From assembly GCA_021816725.1 (NCBI GenBank), contig JAKAXD010000001.1:377257-437208 (forward strand): a stretch of DNA of 59,952 nt, in the 5' to 3' direction. This document shows, piece by piece, positions 51,377 through 59,878 of the stretch. The notes beneath the pieces are model-generated. The model searched no databases, was not told the DNA's origin, and saw only the letters and a list, made by a program, of their open reading frames with translations. Position 1 is the first letter of the stretch, and each line of letters starts with the position of its first letter. A program made the translations under genes and the position numbers. The DNA is from Thermoplasmata archaeon (GTDB lineage: Archaea > Thermoplasmatota > Thermoplasmata > Thermoplasmatales > GCA-001856825).

Positions 51377-51392
51377 ATACATATTGATGTAT
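51377..51392. promoter_or_regulatory. Inverted-repeat operator upstream of the RHH operon
   Basis: ATACAT-ATTG-ATGTAT, a perfect 6-base inverted repeat with a 4-base spacer, 22 bases upstream of the RHH ATG at 51355, where the TATA box should be. It is a likely binding site for one of the two ribbon-helix-helix proteins. Confidence 0.5.
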
Positions 51393-51600
51393 ATTAACAT
51401 TTCTCTATATGTAAGAATACAGTAAAAGACAGTACCTCACTCCCATGCACAATAAATCAACAATGCCTTTATTCATTCTATTCTGGAGTTTTGAAGTAGT
51501 GCCTAGATAGATTCTACCTTTTGAGCTAATCATTCCTGAAAAGCCTGAATGTGAAGGCACTTTTCTTTCAGTTATCGCTAAAGACGATCTGGCAGCTTGA

Positions 51601-52887
51601 CTATTGCTTTCCTTCTACTTCCTTGGTGAATTTGACCCTGCGCTGTGGGTCATTGATTATTTGAGACAGGACAGCTTCAAGCAGCTTGTCCTTGAACTCA
51701 GGGTCAAACGTCTTCAGCAGTTCCTTGGTGCCGTTATCTATTACTGAAGACCCTATGAGTTTGGATTCCACTTCTTTTCTCTTTTCGTCTAGTTCTATTG
51801 TAGTCTTAGCATCGAGTGGCATACCGCAGGTATTACAAAACAATGAAGTGCTAGGGTTTGACCTATGGCACCTAGGACATTCCTTAGGCATGTCCTCTTT
51901 TATAGCTTCCTCCTCTTTTACCTTTATTCCATAGGCCTTGAGAATTGCGTTATCCTGGTCTCTCAGGCTTAGGTGAACATATGTCTTTGTCTGCTTGGAC
52001 CCATGAACCCAACCCATCTGAGATTCTAACGGAGCTTCCATTACTTGACTGGCTAGGATTGTTGCCCTTGAGTGCCTGAATAGGTGAGGATGTATTCTTC
52101 TTTTGATTCCTGCACGTCTTGAAACCTTCTTAATCATTGAATAGACATCATGCTCCGTCAGCTCATTTCCTTTCAGTCTGTCAATATTGCAAAATACCAA
52201 AGCATCCGGTTTTGATCTGACCGGATGGACATTTAGCCATTGTCTCAGGTATGGAACTGAATTACCAACTACCCTGACCTGTCTTGGCCCTGTCTTTCCG
52301 GTGACGCTTAGCAAAGCTCCGTAATCGTCAAATTTAATGTCCTTAATTCTCAGGGATAGCATCTCTCCCAATCTGATACCTGAATCGTATAACGTGCTGA
52401 AAATAGCCTTATCTCTTGAATTCCTCGATGCTTCGATAAGTTGATTCACTTCTTCCTGCGTTATCAGGGATTCTGGCCTTACCTGCCTGGAAGGATGAGC
52501 ATTACCTATCTTGATCCATTCCACACACTCAGGATAGCTCTTGTTCTTTCCTAGGTGCCATTTATAGAATCTTTTGAGAGCAACTAGGTAAGCCTGCAAT
52601 CCGTTTTCAGTCGGTAGATGCTCCTCACTGTGACCCCATCTGACCTTGGTGTTCTTTATCTCGCTTACTACCTTCTTAATGTCTCTCTCCGATGGATCCA
52701 GGAATTTATCCGGTATTATTGATGCTATCCTTCTTAACCTTATCAGATAAGCGTATTGTCTCCCCTTCGAGATTCCTTCAAGGTTGAGATCTTCAATGAA
52801 ATTTTCTATTGTCTCGGCAGCGTTGATCGGTAATCCTCTTTCCGTGAGGTTCTTAAGTTCTGTCTTGAGCTTATTCTCATACGACAT
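51601..52887 (-). CDS. int: Tyrosine recombinase/integrase with C-terminal zinc ribbon
   Basis: The 428-residue integrase has an N-terminal SAM-like core-binding domain (about 20-120) and the catalytic domain with Arg in DSGIRLGEMLSLRIKDI, Lys in VTGKTGPRQVRV, H-x-x-R in HPHLFRHSRATIL, His in MGWVHGSKQT and the nucleophile Tyr in KTYVHLS. A C-terminal zinc ribbon (CPRCHRSNP...CNTCGMPL) follows, as in several archaeal integrases. It is 55 bases from attR and read away from the tRNA, the usual layout for elements in tRNA genes. The gene appears intact. Confidence 0.95.
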   Translation of the reverse strand: MSYENKLKTELKNLTERGLPINAAETIENFIEDLNLEGISKGRQYAYLIRLRRIASIIPDKFLDPSERDIKKVVSEIKNTKVRWGHSEEHLPTENGLQAYLVALKRFYKWHLGKNKSYPECVEWIKIGNAHPSRQVRPESLITQEEVNQLIEASRNSRDKAIFSTLYDSGIRLGEMLSLRIKDIKFDDYGALLSVTGKTGPRQVRVVGNSVPYLRQWLNVHPVRSKPDALVFCNIDRLKGNELTEHDVYSMIKKVSRRAGIKRRIHPHLFRHSRATILASQVMEAPLESQMGWVHGSKQTKTYVHLSLRDQDNAILKAYGIKVKEEEAIKEDMPKECPRCHRSNPSTSLFCNTCGMPLDAKTTIELDEKRKEVESKLIGSSVIDNGTKELLKTFDPEFKDKLLEAVLSQIINDPQRRVKFTKEVEGKQ

Positions 52888-52942
52888 GGTTTAGACATAA
52901 TTTACCAGTTAAAATAGGTTATGCATTAAACCCATTTCTATT

Positions 52943-52955
52943 GATGCAGGTGCCG
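52943..52955. repeat. attR candidate, 13-bp direct repeat at the tRNA-Gly 3' end
   Basis: GATGCAGGTGCCG, identical to 40168-40180. The last 11 bases of the tRNA-Gly gene (on the reverse strand) fall within it. Integration in the 3' end of a tRNA gene restores the tRNA. Confidence 0.75.
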
Positions 52956-53017
52956 GGATTTGGACCCGGGCTAAAGGCTTGGAAGGCCTTTGTGCTACCA
53001 GGCTACACAACACCTGC
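52945..53017 (-). tRNA. tRNA-Gly (anticodon TCC)
   Basis: The reverse strand folds as a 73-base tRNA: acceptor stem GCAGGTG/CACCTGC, D-stem GTGT/GCAC, anticodon stem AAGGC/GCCTT with loop CTTCCAA (anticodon TCC), and T-stem CCGGG/CCCGG. The discriminator is A, usual for archaeal tRNA-Gly, and no CCA is encoded. The T-loop reads TCCAAAT, so position 55 is C instead of the usual T. It is intact beside the integrase and serves as the attachment site. Confidence 0.93.
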
Positions 53018-53042
53018 TTGACCACACCGTGAATTATCGTCA

Positions 53043-53054
53043 TTTAATTAAATC
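53043..53054 (-). promoter_or_regulatory. TATA-like box of the tRNA-Gly gene
   Basis: TTTAATTAAATC on the forward strand, a palindrome-like AT stretch about 30 bases upstream of the tRNA 5' end on the reverse strand, the spacing expected of an archaeal promoter. The divergent gene at 53178 has its own TATA-like AATTATATG (53150-53158). Confidence 0.5.
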
Positions 53055-53177
53055 TTTGCAAGATATCCAGTCCTATCCTCAAAATGCAGTTACAACTCAC
53101 CCACCGGTAATGTTCTGACTGCATTTATATTGCACAATTTAAGAAAAATAATTATATGTTCCTAAACTAAGGAGCTT

Positions 53178-53696
53178 ATGAGGAAGAATATCCTGATCAT
53201 AGGCCTCATATTGCTTGTCGTAGGAATTGTAATGGCAGGTGCATCTGCAGTTGAGGCGGAACATTCTGCGTCCAGTTCAATAACAGGGGCAAGCACTACA
53301 ATGTTCCCAGACTCAAATGGAGGCTATCATTCTCAGCTCCTGAATGTATCATCAGGAGAAGAGGTAATTGTCGTCGCAAATCAGCAAGCATATCTGATTC
53401 CATCGGAGGACCTTGGAACAGCAACCCAAGGAACTGTTGCTAGTTATGCCGTCGCGCCTTCCTCTTCTGCTGGGAACACATCCACATACTCGAACATCCC
53501 TGGTAGTTACTACATTGTGACATTCGGTTCGTCCTCCCCCTCCGTTGATTATGCGGTAGTTTCCGGGGGTCTCGGTCACCTTATCGTAACAGGTCTCCTC
53601 GTTTTGGTCGGTGTCTTCCTAGCAATAGCAGGTATAATAGTAGCGATAATTGGAGCGGTACTCAAGCCAAAAAATAAGCCAGTGCAGCAATTCTAA
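53178..53696 (+). CDS. Small secreted/membrane protein with N- and C-terminal membrane helices
   Basis: The 172-residue protein has an N-terminal helix (ILIIGLILLVVGIVMAGASA), a Ser/Thr/Gly-rich outside region without cysteines, and a long C-terminal helix pair (LIVTGLLVLVGVFLAIAGII, VAIIGAVLK) followed by KPKNKPVQQF. It is probably anchored at both ends. No family known. A TATA-like box is about 24 bases upstream of the ATG. Confidence 0.75.
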   Translation: MRKNILIIGLILLVVGIVMAGASAVEAEHSASSSITGASTTMFPDSNGGYHSQLLNVSSGEEVIVVANQQAYLIPSEDLGTATQGTVASYAVAPSSSAGNTSTYSNIPGSYYIVTFGSSSPSVDYAVVSGGLGHLIVTGLLVLVGVFLAIAGIIVAIIGAVLKPKNKPVQQF

Positions 53697-53785
53697 CCGA
53701 AACAAGATCCGCAAAAGACTCAACTGCGGCTATAGACCAAATAAGAGGACTACATGAATAAGCACGCATTACTTTACCACAGAAT

Positions 53786-53794
53786 CTTTATATT
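53786..53794 (+). promoter_or_regulatory. TATA box of the mcm operon
   Basis: CTTTATATT, about 26 bases before the mcm ATG, giving a leaderless message; the GGAGGA between them would then be outside the transcript. Confidence 0.5.
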
Positions 53795-53815
53795 TCCAAG
53801 GAGGATAGATAGAGG

Positions 53816-55918
53816 ATGAGAGAATATTTTAGGGATGATGAGGTCAGAAGCTTCTGGAACAAACTATTAGAATCAAAAAGCGAGGATATATCAAGAATAA
53901 ATTCAAGCGATTCCAAGGATAAAACGTTGACAATAAGCTACGAAGAGATGGATAAAATCGACATGAATTTTGCTCTATTATTTCTAAGATATCCTGAAGA
54001 GTATCTGAATCTTCTGAAAGATGTGTTATATGGACGTGGAGAAGAAGGCAAGAGAGGGGGTCTTCTCTCAGAGGACTTCATGTCGAGGAAGGATGCAAGG
54101 GTGAGAATCTCAATCTCCTCAAAACTTCCGGATATCAAGAGGAATATAAGGGAATTAAGAAGCGATGATTTGAACACCTTTTTGCAGGTTGATGGTGTCG
54201 TCAAGAGGGTTTCAGAGGTTGTCCCAACTATCGTAAGCGCTGCATTTCAGTGCAGTTATTGCAGAGAGATTAACCTGTATCCACAAACGGGAAACAGGAT
54301 AATGGAGCCTCTCAACTGCAGCAAGTGCGGAAAGCCGAAAGATGAGACCAAATTTAAGTTTATACCTGAAAGGTCAACATACTACGATACGCAAATTATC
54401 ACAATAGAAGAGAAACCAGAATTTCTTAGAGGTGCAGCTCAGCCTGCACGACTTCTTGTCCATCTAGAAGACGAATTGTGCGGCAAGAACAACCCGGGGG
54501 ACAGGGTATCGATAAATGGGATATTAAAGGGAAAACAAAAGTCACAGATGAATCAGAGTATGTCGAGACAGTTCGATATTTATCTAGATGCTATGTACAT
54601 AGAGAGGGAGTCATCTGAGTACGACGAAGTTATGCTGGACGACGAAGACATAAAAACGATAAAAAAGGCCGCGAAGGACCCTGAAATATACAATAAACTC
54701 GTGGGCAGCATAGCACCCGCTGTTTTCGGAAACGAGATGGTGAAGGAGGCTGTAATACTCCAATTATTTGGAGGGGAAAGGAAAGCATTTGAAGATGGAA
54801 CGTACATTAGAGGGGACATTCACGTCCTTCTCTTTGGTGACCCTGGAGTTGCAAAAAGCCAGATCCTAACCTACGCTGCAAACATTGCGCCGAAGTCCGT
54901 TTATACCTCCGGAAAGGGAAGTTCGGCTGCCGGCCTAACTGCGGCTGCAGTAAAAGACGAGATGTCAGAAGGTAGATGGACTTTGGAAGCGGGCACGCTT
55001 GTACTAGCAGATGGTGGACTTGCAGCTGTGGATGAACTCGACAAGATGGACAAGGAGGATAGCGGTGCAATGCATCAGGCGATGGAACAGCAGACCGTCT
55101 CAATATCCAAGGCTGGGATCAATGCTACCCTAATGTCCAGGTGCGCTGTCCTCGGCGCTGCAAATCCAAAATTTGGAAGGTACGACGAAAATGAGCCTTT
55201 CCCTGCACAGACAGAGTTTCCTGCTACATTGCTATCAAGATTTGACCTGATATTCGTCATTGTTGATAGGCCAGGAAAGGTGGACAACGATATGGCAGAT
55301 TACATACTCAAAGTTCACAAAGCAGGAGAAAGTATAGCGAGCGGGCGTGGCGGGGAAAAGGCGCAGGTATATCCAGTTTTTGAGCACGATTTCTTAAAAA
55401 AATACATAATCTATGCAAGGAAAACGTGCTTCCCCCTTATGTCTCCTAAGGCCAGTGACATGATAAAGAAGTTCTATGTCGACAGGAGGGCATCAACATC
55501 GAAGCAGGGTACAGTCTCAATTACCCCGCGTCAATTGGAGGCATTAGTGAGATTATCTGAAGCTTCTGCAAGAGTAAGGCTCTCAGAAAGGGTCGATGAA
55601 CAGGATGTTGAAAGGGCAGAAAGGCTCATGGAATCCTTCCTGAACCAGACCACGGTCGTGAACGGAATTCCTGACGTGGATATTATCCTTACAGGATTTG
55701 CCCAAAAGGACCGGAAGGCAGCATTCTCTTTAACCGACATCATAAGGAGGCTAATGGAGGCGAGTCCCAACAGGTGGGCTTCACTCAAGGATATCATAGA
55801 GGAAGCTAGGGGTGCTGGTGTGGACCAAAACCAGGTTGAACGGACACTTGAAATGATGAATAAGAAAGGAACCATAATAAAAGGAAATAATGACCAGTCT
55901 TTCCGCATTGTCGGTTAA
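53816..55918 (+). CDS. mcm: Replicative helicase MCM
   Basis: The 700-residue protein has an N-terminal domain with a C4 zinc finger (CSYCREINLYPQ, CSKCGKPKDE), an OB-fold, the AAA+ domain with Walker A GDPGVAKSQIL, Walker B VDELDKM, sensor 1 AANPKFGRYD and arginine-finger LLSRFDLIF, and a C-terminal winged helix (about 620-700). It forms the hexameric ring that unwinds DNA at chromosomal forks. It is followed by a DUF424 gene and a dihydropteroate synthase-family gene, apparently in one operon. Confidence 0.97.
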   Translation: MREYFRDDEVRSFWNKLLESKSEDISRINSSDSKDKTLTISYEEMDKIDMNFALLFLRYPEEYLNLLKDVLYGRGEEGKRGGLLSEDFMSRKDARVRISISSKLPDIKRNIRELRSDDLNTFLQVDGVVKRVSEVVPTIVSAAFQCSYCREINLYPQTGNRIMEPLNCSKCGKPKDETKFKFIPERSTYYDTQIITIEEKPEFLRGAAQPARLLVHLEDELCGKNNPGDRVSINGILKGKQKSQMNQSMSRQFDIYLDAMYIERESSEYDEVMLDDEDIKTIKKAAKDPEIYNKLVGSIAPAVFGNEMVKEAVILQLFGGERKAFEDGTYIRGDIHVLLFGDPGVAKSQILTYAANIAPKSVYTSGKGSSAAGLTAAAVKDEMSEGRWTLEAGTLVLADGGLAAVDELDKMDKEDSGAMHQAMEQQTVSISKAGINATLMSRCAVLGAANPKFGRYDENEPFPAQTEFPATLLSRFDLIFVIVDRPGKVDNDMADYILKVHKAGESIASGRGGEKAQVYPVFEHDFLKKYIIYARKTCFPLMSPKASDMIKKFYVDRRASTSKQGTVSITPRQLEALVRLSEASARVRLSERVDEQDVERAERLMESFLNQTTVVNGIPDVDIILTGFAQKDRKAAFSLTDIIRRLMEASPNRWASLKDIIEEARGAGVDQNQVERTLEMMNKKGTIIKGNNDQSFRIVG

Positions 55919-55944
55919 ATGGGGATCAATGAGGTAAGATACAC

Positions 55945-56241
55945 TTGATATGGACAAGAGTCTTCAGGACACCAACTGACATCCTTCTTGCGGCAGCAGA
56001 CGAAGAATTGATTGGCAGAGAATTAAAAGAAGGAAAGTTTAGACTCAACGTCTCTGTCAACTTCTACAAGGAAATTCTTGTTGAGGATTCTGCCCTGAGA
56101 GACTTGTTGTCAATGTGTTCTGTAGCAAATTTAGTCGGGAATAGGACCGTAGATATAGCCATAGAGGCAGGATACATTTCAAAGGAGAATGTAATATATA
56201 TCCAAGGGGTAGCACATGCACAGTTCACGACAATGGAATGA
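55945..56241 (+). CDS. DUF424 family protein
   Basis: The 98-residue protein belongs to the archaeal DUF424 family: RELKEGKFRLNVSVNFYKE, a central Leu-rich part, and ANLVGNRTVDIAIEAGYI. The family is common in archaea; its structures are small mixed folds and no activity is established. The TTG start follows GAGGTAA (SD) by 9 bases. It overlaps the next gene by 26 bases. Confidence 0.85.
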   Translation: MIWTRVFRTPTDILLAAADEELIGRELKEGKFRLNVSVNFYKEILVEDSALRDLLSMCSVANLVGNRTVDIAIEAGYISKENVIYIQGVAHAQFTTME

Positions 56242-57283
56242 CAATATCTTCAGGTTCGATGCTATCTCAATATCGCGGGAGTACAACATTCCCGTTTCTG
56301 AATTGGTCGATTTCCAGGCCTTCCTTGTCACCACAAATACGCTTGATCTCAAGTACAGGAAGTGGAATGTAGGCCATCACAAAATTTACGCGCTTAGGTA
56401 CAGTGACATTAATGGAATTTTGAGAGGACTGGAATCCCCCTTGAGAGAAGATTTCTGGAAGTCTCTGCCTTCTGTAAGGATTCGAGGAAAACTAAATGCC
56501 ATAGAATTCCCGTGCGTAATGACAGTACTTAACATGACACCTGATTCCTTCTATCCAGGTAGCAGATTGACGGAAGACAAGGTGAATGAAAGACTGGATG
56601 AAATTGAGAAGGCAGGTGGCAACATTGTTGACATCGGGGGGCAGAGCACTAGACCAGGCAGTGAACGGATCTCGAAACGGGAGGAAATGAAGAGAATCTC
56701 TAAAGCAGTTGAAATCTCTCTCAACAGAGGATTCACCGTTTCGGTAGATTCATATCAGCCTGAAGTTCAGGAGGAATGCCTAGAAATGGGGACGCACATA
56801 GTAAACGATGTGAGCGGTTCTCAAAACCAAGAAATCTGGAAGCTCGTGAAGCGCTACGACGTCCCCTTGGTAGTAATGCACAAAAAGGGCGATTTTAAGA
56901 CAATGCAGGATTCACCATCATATGAAAATGTGATAAATGAAATATCGTCGTTCTTTCTCAGGAAGATTCAGGAGGCACAGAAAGCTGGAGTAGGGGATAA
57001 CATTATCCTCGATCCTGGCATCGGATTTGGGAAAAGGGTGGAGGATAATCTATCGATCATAAAAAATCTTCGTGATTTGAAGATCGGTCCACCGTTACTG
57101 ATTGGACTTTCAAGGAAGAATTTCATAGGAAAGCTTCTAGACGAAAGCGTTGATGAACGCGACACCTCTTCCCTCATCTTCAATTCAATAGCAATAATGA
57201 ATGGAGCTGACATTATAAGAGTGCATGATACTGAGGAAAATGTCAAATTAATTAAAATAATAAAAAAATTGAAAGATTTCTAG
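56216..57283 (+). CDS. Dihydropteroate synthase family protein with N-terminal extension
   Basis: The 355-residue protein has a C-terminal TIM-barrel pterin-binding domain (about 95-355) with VLNMTPDSFYPGSRL, DIGGQSTRPGSERIS, VSVDSYQPE, IVNDVSG, MHKKGD, LDPGIGFGKRVEDN and LIGLSRKNFIG. These are DHPS motifs for joining p-aminobenzoate to hydroxymethyl-dihydropterin. An N-terminal domain of about 90 residues precedes it, as in archaeal members. Whether it makes folate or a modified pterin cannot be told. It overlaps the convergent pyrophosphatase gene by four bases. Confidence 0.9.
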   Translation: MHSSRQWNDNIFRFDAISISREYNIPVSELVDFQAFLVTTNTLDLKYRKWNVGHHKIYALRYSDINGILRGLESPLREDFWKSLPSVRIRGKLNAIEFPCVMTVLNMTPDSFYPGSRLTEDKVNERLDEIEKAGGNIVDIGGQSTRPGSERISKREEMKRISKAVEISLNRGFTVSVDSYQPEVQEECLEMGTHIVNDVSGSQNQEIWKLVKRYDVPLVVMHKKGDFKTMQDSPSYENVINEISSFFLRKIQEAQKAGVGDNIILDPGIGFGKRVEDNLSIIKNLRDLKIGPPLLIGLSRKNFIGKLLDESVDERDTSSLIFNSIAIMNGADIIRVHDTEENVKLIKIIKKLKDF

Positions 57284-59370
57284 ATATGGATGAGGTAGTG
57301 ATACATTATTATGCCGACGAAAAGGATCGATATTGTGTTAACTACCTTTACCAGCGGGTTGATCGCCGGGCCAGCGGTATCCTTTGTAGCATCACCGACT
57401 GTATCGCCTACAACAGCAGACTTGTGAGCATCCGATCCTTTACCCCCGTAGTTCCCCTGCTCGATGTACTTCTTCGCATTATCCCATGCGCCGCCCCCAA
57501 CCGTCATCATGATTGCAAGCGGGAATCCAGATATTATAACACCCATGAGCAGGCCTCCCACAGCAAGCGGTCCAAGCACAAATCCTACAACTATGGGTGT
57601 CAATACAGCTATCAATGCAGGAACCATTAGCTGCCTCAGTGCTTCCTTCGTAACGATATCTACCGCCTTACCGTAATCAGGTTCATCCTCTCCAGTAAGA
57701 ATCTTTGGTTTAAGTTTGAACTGTGACCTGACTTCCTCAACAATGGCAGACGCAGCCTTTCCTACTGCATTCATCAGGTATGAAGTGAAGAAGAAGGGCA
57801 GCGACCCACCTATCAGCAAGCCTGCAACAACTATCGGGTCATCCAGTTGTATTACCTGGAATTGTGGAACAGTTGAGATCAAGGTCTTGAAGGCAGCGAA
57901 TAACGTTAGGGCTGCAAGGGCTGCACTACCTATGGCATATCCCTTGGTAACCGCCTTTGTTGTATTTCCGACTGCATCCAAAGGATCAGTGACTTCCCTC
58001 CTTGTCTTCTCGTCAAATCCTGACATTTCTGCAATTCCCCCTGCATTGTCCGTTATGGGACCGTATGAATCGATGGAAATGATCATTCCAGTCGCAGATA
58101 GCATGCTTGCTGCTGCGATAGCTATCCCGTAAAGTCCCATCTGGGAATATCCACCATAAGATGAATAGGTTATAAAGAACGATATGACAATGCCTGCCAC
58201 TATTACTATGGCAGGAATGAATACTGCTTGAAGTCCGTATGCCAATCCCGTAATGATGTTTGTACCGGTTCCAGTAACAGATGATTTGGCTATCTTTGCA
58301 ACGGGCGAAAATCTTTCAGACGTGTAGTATTCTGTAACGTAAACTATCACTCCCATGATGATGATACCTATGATAGCATCAAAATAGATTGCCAAGTTTC
58401 CTTTCATCAGGTAGTAGTCAACAAAATAGAAACCTATTGCTGACAGAATTACTGTTACAATTAGTCCTTTGTAAAGAGCGGTCATTATTCTCTGTTTCTC
58501 ACCCTTCTTCACGAAGAATGATCCAACGATTGTAGCAAGTATTGCAACTCCGCCTATCGCTAAGGGAAGGATAATTCCACTCTGTGAAAGGTACTTTGAC
58601 CCTAGAGGGGATGTGTAAATCAAATATGCAAGGAGCATGGCTGATAACGCAGTAACAACGTACGTCTCAAACAAATCAGCTCCCATCCCAGCGCAATCCC
58701 CGACATTGTCGCCAACATTGTCGGCTATGACTGCCGGGTTTCTTGGGTCATCCTCGGGTATTCCCGCCTCCACTTTACCGACAAGATCAGCCCCAACATC
58801 TGCCCCCTTTGTAAAAATTCCGCCACCTACCCTTGCGAACAAGCTAACGAGGGACGCTCCAAAAATGTAGCCTACCATCGGAGTCGGATTTCCAAACCAC
58901 ATATAGAACACGACAAGTCCCAGAAGGGCTAAGGAAGCGACCATTAGTCCAGTGACTGTCCCTCCCCTGAATGCAAGTTTCAAAGCCGGATTAAGCCCCT
59001 TCTTAGCCTCAATTGCAGTTCTCACATTTGCTCTGACAGAAATGCTCATCCCAATGAGTCCCGCAACTGCAGACCCAGTGGCTCCGACAAGGAAACCAAC
59101 AGTCAGTTTCCACGCCTCGGAAATCCCCGAAGACGCGTAGAAAGCAAAGAAGATTATGACTGCAAGTATCGCAGCGAATATGAATACATTGGTGTATTGC
59201 CTCCTCATGAATGCGTTTGCACCTTTGCGTATAGATAACGAAATCTTTTCTGGTTTTTCCTCACTGACGGGTATCCTCAGAAGTAAGAAACTCTGAATCC
59301 CTGCATATGCAAGACCTACCAGTGCCGTTGCTAGTATGAATAGCTCCCAGTTTAGCAGATATGATGCCAT
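57280..59370 (-). CDS. hppA: Membrane-bound proton-translocating pyrophosphatase (K+-independent type)
   Basis: The 696-residue protein has about 16 membrane helices and the catalytic loops DVGADLVGKVEAG, EDDPRNPAVIADNVGDN and DTVGDATKDTAGPAINP. It pumps protons while hydrolysing pyrophosphate. The sequence GNTTKAVTKGYAIG has Lys and Thr at the two positions that are both Ala in K+-dependent forms, so a K+-independent proton pump is predicted. It stands alone with TATA-like CTTAAATAAAG about 50 bases upstream. Confidence 0.96.
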   Translation of the reverse strand: MASYLLNWELFILATALVGLAYAGIQSFLLLRIPVSEEKPEKISLSIRKGANAFMRRQYTNVFIFAAILAVIIFFAFYASSGISEAWKLTVGFLVGATGSAVAGLIGMSISVRANVRTAIEAKKGLNPALKLAFRGGTVTGLMVASLALLGLVVFYMWFGNPTPMVGYIFGASLVSLFARVGGGIFTKGADVGADLVGKVEAGIPEDDPRNPAVIADNVGDNVGDCAGMGADLFETYVVTALSAMLLAYLIYTSPLGSKYLSQSGIILPLAIGGVAILATIVGSFFVKKGEKQRIMTALYKGLIVTVILSAIGFYFVDYYLMKGNLAIYFDAIIGIIIMGVIVYVTEYYTSERFSPVAKIAKSSVTGTGTNIITGLAYGLQAVFIPAIVIVAGIVISFFITYSSYGGYSQMGLYGIAIAAASMLSATGMIISIDSYGPITDNAGGIAEMSGFDEKTRREVTDPLDAVGNTTKAVTKGYAIGSAALAALTLFAAFKTLISTVPQFQVIQLDDPIVVAGLLIGGSLPFFFTSYLMNAVGKAASAIVEEVRSQFKLKPKILTGEDEPDYGKAVDIVTKEALRQLMVPALIAVLTPIVVGFVLGPLAVGGLLMGVIISGFPLAIMMTVGGGAWDNAKKYIEQGNYGGKGSDAHKSAVVGDTVGDATKDTAGPAINPLVKVVNTISILFVGIIMYHYLIHI

Positions 59371-59500
59371 CGACCCAGAATTTTCATGTCGTTAATAACG
59401 TTTGCTTGATTGTTCTTTATTTAAGGCCATATTCTATTGATAAAACTACCTTTATACTTATGATAAACAGAAATAATACGGGAAATGTAAATTAATTAGA

Positions 59501-59878
59501 CTAGAGAGATGAGGGCGTTCTTATCTTGTTCCTATCTATTTTCATTCCTCTTGGAGTAACTATAAGGTACCTATTGCCAAGTGCAACAACGTCCCCTCCA
59601 TTGTCTCCAGCAGACCTTTTAAGCTCACTCACGATCCTTCTTAACTGCAACTCATCAGATTGTATTGCTGCATAATCAAGTATCAGAAGGTCCCCGTTCA
59701 GGACAATTTCAGAAAATTGTGGTACCTCCTCAAACTTTATCAATTCACCAATTTTAACAGACGTCCCGGCTCCGGGCTCATCTGCAAATTGATATTCATT
59801 GAGATCAATGTATTTTCTCGGTTCCTTGGGGGGTCTATCTGTTCTGATAACCGTCTTTTTCCTGAAAGTCATTGGCAT
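59501..59878 (-). CDS. sepF: SepF-like cell division protein
   Basis: The 125-residue protein has an N-terminal basic part (MTFRKKTVIRTDRPPKEP) and a C-terminal SepF domain: LIKFEEVPQFSEIVLNGDLL, the helix (SDELQLRRIVSELKRSAG) and GGDVVALGNRYLIVTP. Archaeal SepF is the membrane anchor of FtsZ. A typical amphipathic membrane-targeting helix at the extreme N-terminus is not obvious; a short basic start is present. No ftsZ lies in the window. Confidence 0.88.
   Translation of the reverse strand: MPMTFRKKTVIRTDRPPKEPRKYIDLNEYQFADEPGAGTSVKIGELIKFEEVPQFSEIVLNGDLLILDYAAIQSDELQLRRIVSELKRSAGDNGGDVVALGNRYLIVTPRGMKIDRNKIRTPSSL

Larger units (their letters stand above)
40168..52955. mobile_element. Integrated tRNA-Gly element of about 12.8 kb with AAA+/primase replication module
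   Basis: A 13-bp direct repeat (GATGCAGGTGCCG) marks both ends; the right copy is the 3' end of an intact tRNA-Gly(TCC) gene, and a tyrosine integrase lies 55 bases inside it. The gene content fits an integrative plasmid or virus: replication ATPase and primase, an Sm-like/Hfq-like pair, DNA-binding regulators, microproteins, a surface protein and a secreted GH12-like protein. Most genes have unknown function, overlap by 4-20 bases and carry strong GGAGG-type ribosome binding sites. No capsid, terminase, conjugation or transposase gene was recognised, so an integrative plasmid is as likely as a provirus. Confidence 0.85.

Noticed and set aside
40168..52955. Insertion sequence or transposon
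   Set aside because: No DDE or serine transposase, no terminal inverted repeats; the tRNA and tyrosine integrase explain the boundaries better.
57716..58132. A 138-residue rightward frame
   Set aside because: It is antisense to the membrane pyrophosphatase gene.
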